This document shows positions 25,901 to 37,900 of a DNA stretch of 64,000 nt, piece by piece; position 1 is the stretch's first letter; each line of letters opens with the position of its first letter. Origin of the DNA: Parus major (Eukaryota; Chordata; Aves; Passeriformes; Paridae); NCBI RefSeq assembly GCF_001522545.3, contig NC_031791.1, positions 3,010,121 through 3,074,120 of the forward strand, in the 5' to 3' direction. The notes beneath the pieces were generated by a model. That model ran no database searches. It had not been told where the DNA came from and saw only the letters and a list, made by a program, of their open reading frames with translations. Both the position numbers and the translations under genes were made by a program.

Positions 25901-28900
25901 GCTGAAAGGGACAAACACAGAATCGGAAGAGGAACAGGGGGAAAAAAAAAGTACATAAATGTTGCTGCTGAAGATGAACAGATCACACAGACACAGGTCG
26001 AGGTGTGGTGAAAAGAAGAGAAAGTTTATTTTTCCTCCCAGGATTTATAGGCTTCTAACCCCAGCCAGGGATGGGATGGTCAGGATAACACTTTCCCACT
26101 GCACTGGCCATGAGAGATGCCCATCACAAGACGTGGAACAGAAAGAATGTACACATATCTATGTTTACAGTTACTGTCCTGGGAAAGTCCTTAGAAAACT
26201 ATGTTAGCAAGCTCAGAAGCTGAGTTTTCAGGGTGACACATAAATCCACCCTGGTTTCAGTTCATGGAATAAACCCCAGTTACAAATGATGATGTATTTT
26301 GTAAACATCCTGTTCCTCAACAGACCTCCCATTTCAGGTTTCGATCTCCTTGTCAATACAAAAGCACTAATGGGGCTTTACAATTTTTAGACAAGCCCAA
26401 AATTACTCAGTTGCCTCTCTCTTTGCAGATACTATGCTGAAACGCGGCCCTTGGGCCAGGAGAGTCTCTTCAGCCAGGTCCAGCAGAATGGGAAGGGGTT
26501 TTACTTGACAGATTTTTGGCAGCTGCAGGTTCATGGCACAGCAAGATAAACACTGCTACTTCCAAACTGCAATTCCAGAGCTTCACAAAAATATAAAGAA
26601 TCTACAGAATTTCTTTCCTGAAAAACTGCTTGAAGGCTAAGAGAATTTTTTAGATCTGCATAGCTGCCACACTGGGTATGGAAACTCAAGATACAAACCT
26701 GGCCCTTTTATTTATATTTTCTTTTCCATCCCTGCTCAAGAATTTTCTTGCCATTCCATTTCAAATAAACTGACAAGTTGCTTTTAAAGACTACAGGGTA
26801 ACCTTGAAAACTATGACCAGAGACATATTTTTGCATGCTTTTTATTAGCATTAATATAACCAGACAGTTTAACACATTTCTTAAAAACACCTCCTGGCCT
26901 CCTCATCTCCCTCTTCCCATTTGTTTTATATTTGTCCTTTTATTATTGGACCTGGGAACTACGCATAGAAAATATTCTTTCTTTAGTCCGACCCTGTCAA
27001 AGACAATGTTTCAGAAGTATACAAAAACAATACAAGCAAAAAAAGGACTTTAAACATTCAGCTATTTTCCCACTTTTATTATCTATTATTTATCTATCTT
27101 CCATTTTTAATATCTAGTGGAATTAACCACCTTTTTTTTCCCTCTCAAATACTCCATCAGTCTTTCACCTGCAAAGAGTTCCAAGGCAAAAAGCAATCAG
27201 ATCTCACTAGGAAATAATAAAAACAAAACCCAGACAAACAGATAAAAAAAATCTTGGTAAACTTGGTAGCTTAGAAAAACTACTCTTTACATCATCTTTG
27301 CATTGGTTAGCAAAACCAGGAGGCCCAAGCTATGTTAGTCTTCCCAGACAAACTAATGAAGATATTTAAAGCGTATTTTCCAGTTCTAGCTGGGGTAAGC
27401 CCTTAAAAAAAAAACAAAAAGAAAACCATTAATTTGTCAGCACAAGCAGCCAATGAACTTCCTGCCAAAAACATCTTTGGATGCAGTGCTTCCCTTACAC
27501 TTTCCATTTGTTCCCTTGTAAGGGAAAGGAACCCTAAATTCAAAAGAAATTCAGCTGTGAATGCTTCAGCACACTGGATTAACTGAGACACCACATGAGC
27601 AGTACACGCCATTCCCACCCCTACAGGGAGAGCTGCCAGCCTGGCTGAGGGAACAGAGCCGCCAAAGAGCATTTTGGTCTTTATGCATTTTCAACAGTCT
27701 GTTTTAGGAAATACCAGTGTGAACAGAAACATCATCATGCTGCAAAGCAAAGTATGGGCTAACAGCCAAGTACACTGTTCTCCACAGCTGAACTGTGCAG
27801 CGACACTTCAGGGACAGAAAATAATCAGTTACACCCTTTTTTGAGCACACATTAAGATTTCTGCTCAATTTGATGGATAGCAGCATGCCAAGGCTACTGG
27901 AAAAACACCTCCTGGGACTCTGTTCCGTATCACATCTCAGCCTTCACTTTGGGAATTAAGATATCCCCATTAGTTCCCAGCTGTCCTCACATGCAATGGT
28001 CACATGCAGATTTATGATGCCCCAGTCCCACTCCAGACCTCAGGAGTCATCGGAATCTGACAGCACATGTGCTGACACAGGTGCCTCAGTATTTTCTCCA
28101 AGGTACTATAATTAACCCCTGCTTTTCCACACTGCCATGGCTTGAAAAAGCCTGAGCAGGTGACATTTGCTGGAGCCCTGCAAGTCCTCACCTGGCATGG
28201 TGGCAGCAGTGCTTGGGGCTGTGGCAGTGCTGCTCTGGGCTGTAGGAACACTGCCATTTGTGGGGACCCTGCTGGGCACAGAAGTTGCCACCGGCACCTT
28301 TGCTATGCTTTTCACTGGCGTGGGGCTGGCTGTGGGAAACACCTCAGAGTGAGGAGGGACATCATCAGGCTGCCCAGGCTTCTCAGTCTTCCCTGGAGCT
28401 GTCAAGTCCAGTGCCACAGGGCTGGAGAACGTAGCCAGCACTGATGGTTCTGGTGCAGATGTTTCTGTGTGGATCTGTAAAGGAAAAAGTTGTCTCAGTT
28501 TGACCTGAACACTGAATGTCAGTTTTAAGTTGCCCTTCTCCTCCTCCACAGTTAGGGAGGCATAAAAATCCCTGGTTTGTTTTCCAGAAGCAGGAATTTT
28601 TACAGCTTTCTTTTCTGAAGTGTTTCTCCATGTTTTTCCTCCACAGCAGACTGGCCATTTCTACCCCAGCTGAACACTAGTTAATGCCAGATTTAGCTAC
28701 AGCATTTAAGTACCAAGGCTGCTGATGTGGCAAACATAAGATCCAGGTTCAAAACTGCACTGAGCGGAGCTAAAAGAACAGAGAGGTGGGATAAGACAGG
28801 GACCACTGTCTTTATGAACTGGGGTTCATTTACTTTGGCTGTGATTTCCTTTTCCTGAAGCCATGCAGTTGGCAAACACAAAGCAGGATTGCAGTGGCAT

Positions 28901-31900
28901 TTTTATGTAATAACTGAATTGTTGCAGCAAGAGGAAATTCAGTTTGGAATCACTCTTCAAAGCAAGGTGAGCTGACACACACAGCTCCCTGCCTGCCTGC
29001 CCCAGGACATGCTGCTGAGGCAGGGAGAGGAACTGAAGGGCACAAAGTTTGCTCACATCCACACAGGATGAGCCACTTGATTGAAAATAATCAGAGCAGC
29101 AGGAACAATTTCCTTTCTTTCATCAGAAAATTCCTGTTACCTAGCCCCATTCCAGTTCCTAGCCTGCCAGGCCATATTCCAATTTACTGTCCACCATGAA
29201 GTCCATGTGTGTAGCATGTTTGTTTTTTTTTTTTAGCTAACTCTATTTTGAGAGCATCTGCTAAATATTTAAAATGGAGCAATTTACTATCTTTGACTCT
29301 GAAAGTGCTTTGGAGCTTGGATTTCCCAGTGCTACTCCCTATTAGAGGAGTGATTAAAAGATCATATAGGAGGAAATATACTCAAGCTTTCAGACCATGC
29401 TGTTGGCATTCAGTCCAGGAAACAGGAACTGGGAAAACACTCCAGACCATGGTGGGCAACATCCTTGGCAATAAATGGGCTGTGCTTTAGAAAACACTGA
29501 ATGTTGCAAAAATAAAGCTGTGCTGCCCACAGTGAACAACCAGCCAAGCCAGGAGCAGTAGTGAAGGCACTGAGGGCTTCTCTGCAAGGTTTTTGTTTCA
29601 GCCTTGGGCAAATAATTTCCTCTCACCATATCTCAGCTCACTTTGCTCACAGAATGTAAAACATTTGTTTGATTAGTATCTGAGCTTTATGGACCAAAGA
29701 ATCAAACACTGCTGTCTCTTTATTTGGTTACTGGCTAATGGGCTTACTTAAACAAAAGTATGAAATCTTTGGAATCCATGCAGGAAAAATCTGGCATGCT
29801 GCTCTTCCTCAGTGGCCTCAGGACAGCTGGATGTCCCAAGCTGTATCATCTTCAACCCACTGACAACTGCAAAGGGTACTGACTCCCTTTCCTCAAGATG
29901 AAAGTTTGAAATGCTGGCAGGAGAAGGAGGTGAACAGACAGGAATTCAAGTGAGACAGACACTTCAGGAAAGGCATAGGAGCAGAATGTTTCCATGACTT
30001 CCTATCACTACAGGTAACCACTTTTTGCTTCTCAAGAATCAACCCAGAAGGGTCACAAGAACAAGAGTCACAAATAGCACACAGGAAATCCACATTCACC
30101 TGCTGGCCACAGCAGAGCCCCCACTCTGCTTGGCAATATTTCCAGTGGGCTGAATCCTTTCTTGACTCACTTTTAATTCCCAAAAAAAACCCCACTTTAC
30201 AGTTAAGAGAGATCCTCTTCCTTCCAAAAATCTTCAGGATAAATTGACAGCCAAATGTCTGTGGAGAGCCTGAATTAGATAAGCTTTGCCTGGGGCAACG
30301 TAACAGTCAAAAATGCCTCTAATGCTTGCAAACTGAGACATTTCTTATCTTTGCTCCATAACTCTGAATTCTTTAAAGCAAAGAACAGATTATTTCATTC
30401 TTGGGGATAAATGACAAGGAGAGTAGAAGTTTGCCAGCTGTCCTATCTTATTAGGTTAGAAAATAGAGAGAAGTGACACATTGACCTGAGTCAACACAGG
30501 AGCCTCAAATAATTTTGATTCCAACCCCTAAATGTCTTTGGCCCAAGATGAATAACCCTGTGTCCTTGTCTGAGAGTCTGTTAGAGGTACTACAGTGGCC
30601 CTGTGCATCAGAATCCACACCAAACCCAAGCTACTTGACAGAAAAATACCTCTGTCCTAGAATTTTAATTTTTTTAAATTTAAGTAGGCCTGGTCTGAAT
30701 TTACAAAACGGGCTCCTTTCAGCTTAGATGTCCTTGCTGTCTGCAGTAAGTGCCACATCTGTGAAGACTCTTAAGACACTAAAATGTAGGTAATGTCACA
30801 AACCATTACAGAGTGCTGGTGGTAGAGAGATATTTCCTTGTTCCTTGTGGATGAAAAGCACCCAGCACTTGCAGGAAGTGTGACAGCAAGAGCCAAACAG
30901 TGGGCCTGATGTGAGGGCAGGAACAAGTTCTCTGGCTTTGTTGCAACACTCCCGCTCCAGCCTTTCCCAGTCTGCCTGCAGAGCTGCTGCAGTGCTGCAG
31001 CAGCCCTGCACATCAGTAGTGCTGTACTTAAATGCTTCTTCTGACTGGCTATTAAATGTGTTGCTATATTTTAAACTTGACAAAGAGTCCTACAATGAGA
31101 CAGAAAAAAAGGTGCCTAGAAAATGTCACTCACTTTAATGAAAAAGCACCAATCTCCCTTAGTTAAGGGCTGATGGGCAGGATGTACTGTGGTTTATCTT
31201 GGTTCCATATCATGGATACAGTAAAATCAGAAATTAATGCTCATTGCACATTAGCAAATGCCATTGCAGATGGCTGTGGAGCCATCAGAACTGCAAGAGG
31301 AAAATGAAAACACACAGAGGCAATGTTTTCCCAAAACTGTCATTTTTCTTCTCTCTGAGCCTGCATAAGCAAAGGAAAATATTTGTCTTCCACACATTCA
31401 ATGCTAAGCAGCAGCAGAGGAGAAAAAGCACTTTGATTTCAAATGTCCTTTCCTACTTCAGGTGTTTGATGCTCTCACGTATGAACAGCCAGTATGAGCC
31501 AGCACTGGCCCCATCTTAAAACCCTTCCTAAAGAACAGCATTAAACACCCAGCCATGTGCTCCAGGGATTGGACCAAATGTAGCCCAGGATAAAATCTTC
31601 TCATTTCAGCACAGGTGTAACTTTATTTTGGTCCATAACCAGCCCAGCTTGGACTACCTCCCTCCTGGGATTTTGCAGATACAGCTGGATGGTTCAATAA
31701 TCCCAGAATTAGCCCAGGTGGATATTTTAATTTTTCCTTCTCCTCAAAAACTCCATCCTAATCTCAGAAATGTAAATGCCAGGAATTCCATCATGCTGCT
31801 GTATTTTAGTAAAAGGTTTTTATTTTTATGAACTTGCATTTCATTAAGAGACATGGACTTTCTTATTAGCAAAAAATTATCAAGGAGAGTACAAACCTTT

Positions 31901-34900
31901 CCCCAGACACATCCAACAGTGCATATTAATGACAATGGAAGCACTTCCTAAAGATGAGAAGTCCTGCAGGTTCAGCAACATTCAGAAGCTGATTAATCAG
32001 TGTAATTTAATATTTGCAACTGGTTTACGAGACACACATTGGACAGTAATAGCAGGATAACCTGGAAAGCAAAACTGCAAATAGAACAAGCAGGGAGATG
32101 TAAAAGCTCCTGCTTTTACACCCACAGTGACCCCAAAAGCAAGAGAAGACATTTAAGAGTGGCTGCAAAGACATCTGCTCACATGTGTGACAGCTGAGAG
32201 AATGGGGTCACTGTGCTCAGCTCAACTGCTAGGAGGAGGAAAGAACAGGGAGGGTGGAACTGCTGCAGCATTGCAGGGGAGAGAGAAAGCTGAGCTCAAG
32301 TCAGCCCTGAATGCTGGAGGGGGCGGGGGAGCCTGGAAAATCAAACATTAGTCAAGTTTTAGTGCCTGGTTTCACATGTCACCCTGGCTTCCCGGGAGCT
32401 CTTGGCAGTGTCCCTTGGCTGCTTGCCACATCCTGCTCCAGGGTGGTGGCTCAGGCAGTCACAGCCCTACCTGCAACCACCAGGATTTGAAAAATTCAGT
32501 CATTTCCAGAACCAGAGGTACCGGTTTTGTAAAATGCCAAATCCCTGAAACATGGCAAAAGCTATTTCACCATCAGGAGTGCACAAGCATTTTTGAGATA
32601 ATGCTCAAAAAATTATTTGCAGATGTAAAAATACAAACATCACTTAACAATTCAAATGTGCCAAATTCTCTGTAACATTAAGAGGTATTGGCTTAACTCT
32701 GTATGTATTTGGAGTAGAGACTAAACTGATTTAATTCGCCCAGTGCCAAGGTAAGCTTTGGTGGATTTGAGAAACAGGAGCACTCTTCAAAAAAGAGAGC
32801 ACTTGGCATTAAGATGTCAACTCAAGCAAGCAGATTGACATTGAAGTACACTGTGATCTCTATAAAATAATGTATTTAACTGCCTCGATTCAGCATTTAA
32901 ATGAAAACAGCTTATTTTATTGTGTGGATCTGAACAGGTACTTTTACAGGTAACAGTTTTCAGCTCCCAGAGAATTCCCATTGACATGTCATCTTTCCCT
33001 CTCATCTGGGAAGCACACTTTGTGATTATACAGAGGATAAGCATTATCACAGACTCCATCCTGCCTCACCTTCCCACTTCAACACATTTTATCCCAGCTA
33101 AGAAAAGGAGGAGGAAAAACCTACCCCAAAACCCAAACAAAACCCTAAACCGCTGGCCATGCCTCATTGATAGGAGGCTGAAAACTGGTAGTTTTCATCA
33201 CTTGGGTAGTTCCAAGTCAAAATCTACCTAAAGCCAGACTGTGGAGGGGAACAGCTGTCCCAGACAGCCCCACTCCAGTCTCAGCAACCACTTACCTGGG
33301 GCAAGTCACCATTGGCATCCTGTGACTTGTTCACGTTATTGCTCTTAAGAGGGAGTGGGCTTCTGGGGTTCTGTTCTCTTGGATTCTGTCCATTTTTCAG
33401 CAAGTCTTGCTTTTGATTTTCTTTCTCAGGAGCAGCTCTGTCTGCAACTAAGTGCCTCAGGACCTGATCCTTCAAGAGTTCTGTTTCACTTCGGCTGCTT
33501 CTGGAGTTCTCTGTCAGATCCCTTCTCAGGAGTTGCACTCTGTTACCTGCCAACCTCCACTTCTGCAATGATCTCTGCAGTCTTTTCTTCCTCTGGAGAG
33601 GGATGTCCCAGTCCAACCACTTGTGACTCCAAGTCTTCACATCACCTTCCATATGGAAGTTTAACAAGTGCTCTGTGCTTTTTGATTTCTTTAAAAATAC
33701 CAAAACAGAATCTGAAAAGCCAGTCTTGTTGGCCTGACACGTCCCAGGCATGGTGCAGTTCACCTGGATGCACATATTTTCCAAGAACCAAAAGGCATCA
33801 CAGGTGGGGCGCTGGCAGCAAGTGGTCTGACAGGAGCTCAGAGTATGGAACCCTTCCAGAAGCTGCAAATGGTGACCTGCCCACGATCTCAAATGCCTGC
33901 CAAGCAGGATTTTCCCCAGCTCACATTTAGATCCATTCCAGTTTGCATCTGGGAATGAGGAGGGAAGACAAACAGACAATTCTCAATCCTTTCAAGCAGT
34001 GGATAATAGATCTTATCATTATTGTCAAGGTGAATTTGGGGCGCAGGAATAAGGCAGGAGAGCAGATATAGGAAAGTAAATCTGACTGCTCAGAATCTCT
34101 ACCTGGCTTCACTATCCAGTACTTACACAAGATTTTAAGGAACAATCTGCTCCTCCTACCTAAGCCACCACCACCCTTTCCAACATGGATGGAAAAGCAG
34201 AAGTAAAGACAAATGTTCCTGCTTCAGAGGCGGCCATAATGCCCACACTGAGCAGCTGGACCAAGGTCACACAGCAAGTTAAGAGCCAGAAATTGCACCC
34301 TGAAATCCCAAGTGCAGTTCTTTACTCTAACCAGTTAAGGCCTTGCCTCTCTGACCAAAGACTGCCTAGAAGGAAAACACTGCTAACAGTGGCATTGGCT
34401 TGGTGCACAGTACAGAGGCATTCTTAACTCCTTCATGCTGAAATTTGACATCAGTTGCTTACTCTGACTAAATTTGCTCCACTTGGGAAGTTAACAGCTT
34501 CTAGAAAAGGATTCTGCAAGCCAAAATTTTGCCTCCCACCCTGCCATAGTTTTTTTTCATTAAAAACCCTCAAACATGTGACATAATTTCTGTTAAGACT
34601 CAAGTCACTTCAGGTCTCAGCTCTGCAGTAAGAGCTGAGAGTAAAGCAACTGCTTTGCATATGGATTCTTTTTTTCTTACTATGAAAATTTTGAGTTATT
34701 GCAGGGATCAATGGATTAAAGGCTTCTAAAATTCAGAGCTCTGCAGATTAAGGATTCCCTAAAAATAGCCTAGTGACCTATGGGACTGTTAAACTGTGCT
34801 GTGTTCAGCATCCAAGCAATAAGAGGTCATTGCAAGATTACTTTACAAACAGTGCTGCTGGACTGGGAGTTGTGTAGCTGGAGAATATGCTCCAGATCTG

Positions 34901-37900
34901 GCTCCCTCCCTGTCAAAAATGGAGTTCTTGACAACACAAATGGGAAACATTTTTCTCCATTAAAATAAAGTCTGAATTTAAATTACAATATCCTGATCGA
35001 GAATGAACTCAAGTTCAGTGACCAAGTAATGGAGGACAGAGCTCCCTGTGGGTGTCTGAACCCACCACTGTGCAGAAGGGGGAGAAGTCTTCACTCAAGC
35101 AATGAAATGTGTAAAGGAAGCTCTGCAAATGTTCAACAGCAAGAGAAGTTGACACCAGCACCTTTAAAAACCTCATTATACCTCATCAACACACAGCAAT
35201 TCCTTGGAGAGAGCAGACAGGGAATCTGTGTGCCCAGGGCAATAGCCAACCTCATCACACCTGAAATGCCTGGATAGCCAGTCCCTGGCACCACTGTCAC
35301 AGTCACAGGCAGGGACAAGCTCCTGGCACCAACCTGCTGGGGCTGGAATTAGAACAGAATACAGAACGTGTGTACGCACCAAACCCACGTGTATGCATAT
35401 ACACGTTCTCCAGACTTGGAGAAACAATAACAAATTGAAGAATTACACCATTCCTGTGAATTTCAACAGGATCTCATCCACTCAGATTTATGTTTTGCTG
35501 TAAAATTTCCTTTCTGTTAAAGGTGAAACATGTCCCTAATATATCCTGTGCATGAGGGAAATGTGATGATTCCCACATTCCTAAAATCCTTCTTCCTCCT
35601 CCACCACTGCTCATCTATCTCTCCTCATATGTCAGGCCTGGCTCACACATACCACTCAAATTAAGGTTTGATATGGAAGCAATGAAATTCAGCAGCAGTT
35701 GCTAGTACCAGGCTTAGAACCGGGGCACACACAGAATGGAGGACATTTAAGAGAAAAATGTTCCCAGGGAAGTTATCCCTTATGATGAATCACTACGTAA
35801 CACAAGTATTATATTTATTCATCTCAAATATAAATCCTGGATCCCCAGAAACATCTCCTCAGCATGTCAGAGCCCCGACTTAGCCTGGATGACACAACAC
35901 TACCATGTGGAGAGCATTCTGCTTCTCTTTTAACACACTGCTAAAACAAGATTTGAATAGTATTTTGGCTACATTTCATTTCCAGAACTCTGCTAATGGC
36001 CACTTGGGACATATTTATGTGAAATTAGCCAGTACGTTCTCCTGAATTACTGTACATGGACAGCTTAAAACCCAGATAACTCTCAGGAATGACAGAAGTG
36101 AACAGGCAACTCCCAGCATGCCAGTCTAGCATTCCAGATGTGAATTTTCCACAGAAGCATACTGATTTTCACTTTTCATTTTCAAGCTCCATGGCCATTG
36201 GTGGGCATCAAGCATTCAGATAACTCTATGTGCCCTGGGAGAAAAAGGAGTCTACATTTGCATTTCATCTGTGGAAAGCAGGAACATTGCTGAGGATGAG
36301 TTCCCTCCTAAGCTCAGCACCACACGAATCACAAGACACCTGCACAGTGGGTGTGCTTAGTCACTTTTCCATATTGTTTTTGTCACATCAGTGGAGAAAA
36401 CTGCTCTTCCCAGGAATTCAGAAGTTCCTGTCCCAGGGATGCAGCTCACAGCTTTGCTGAGCAGCAGGGGAATGGAATACACAGGAACAGCTTCTATTAA
36501 TAACTTCAGGTTTACAGACTTGCCCAGGCAGTTAATACTGCCTGATACCAGATTAATGATTAAAGACTTGACTCTGTGGACTTTTTAAACCTGACACACA
36601 TCAGTCAGTTATGTCAACACAGTCCCCCTTGCTTAACTTCACATGACCACGCTCATTTCTAGGCAGCCATAACTCCTTCTCAGCTTCATGAACTCCGCTG
36701 TCTGAGTGACACAAACAAGCCCAAAATAACAAAAACTCTGCAATGGAAAAAACGTCCACATCAGGGTAACTATGTCCATATAATTATATTTATTTCTGCA
36801 CACGCAAAAACCTTAATTTAATGAACTCTTCACTCGTTTTACCATTGGACTTGATGATCTCAGACCTGCACTGTTCCAACCTTAACAATTCTATGAGCCC
36901 TGGCTTTAACTCTTCCAAGCAGAGCAGCTCTTAAACACACCAACACTACCTAGAATACCCTCTAGGAGTCTCATAGGATCTCTAACTCTGAACTTCCAAG
37001 AAATTACTAAAGCCAGGAAATGCATGCAGGAAGCCGAGATGACAAGGAAACACTCAACCCTTTGCTAGGACCAGGAATACAAACATGTCTTTCCAGGGTT
37101 TAAATTAGCTGATTAAGATCACACTGCTCATTAGCTTAATCAAGTCTGCCACTGGGAATTGTCCAGGAAGGTCCAGTAACACAAGAGGAACACTGCAGCT
37201 GCCTGGGGAATGCACCCACATAACGGGGAAACAAAATAAACCAACCCCTTCCCAAACCAAACATCACACAATCCATCAGAGGAAAACTTCCATCCAAGCC
37301 ACTAGCTTGGTTACTTACTTGATCAGGAGGTTGGTTGCTAAAGTTTGAACAGGAAATAATAAAAGCAAACATAACCATTGCCTGTAGGCAAATACAGACT
37401 TCTGACACACTGCTCTTGGGAAGACCATTAAACATCTTAGGGCTAAAAAATATTCCTGCCTTTCCAAGTTGCTTTCCTTAAATTAAATTATTTTCCAGAT
37501 TATCACTTATTCCTTTTGTCAAAAATTAAGATCAGAAAAAGCTCTCTCAGAGACACAAACTACACTTTTGAGAGCTCATTTAGTAACTGCTTAGGGTGGT
37601 GTTTTGTTTGGTTTAAAAAAAAAACCAAAAAACTTTGGTTTGTTAGTTAAAAAAAAATCAATTAAAAAGGAAACCAATAAAAAAACAACCCTACCCTGTC
37701 TACCAGCAAATTATTTCACTTTTCTCTCAGAGTATTTTAAACAAATAAGAGGGATAAAGACCATAAAAATCCATACACACAGCCCCAGATGGAACAGAAG
37801 AGTCACCTGCAGAGGAGCACAAGGCACACAGGCAAATGCACAGGTAGAACAGCTGCAGAATTCCCAGCTCCCTCGCAGCTTTTCCCAGGCAATATCGTGA

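Larger units (their letters stand above)
33949..37806. other. KIAA0319L intron 2 (3.9 kb)
   Basis: Contains a MIR-like relic (34250-34340), an inverted repeat (35364-35408) and a CR1 tail (36843-36895). No exons seen. Confidence 0.65.

Noticed and set aside
25960..26322. Solo LTR interpretation
   Set aside because: The bases flanking the two ends do not form a target-site duplication, and a polypurine-like tract with internal-type sequence abuts the U3 end. A truncated provirus 3' end fits better.
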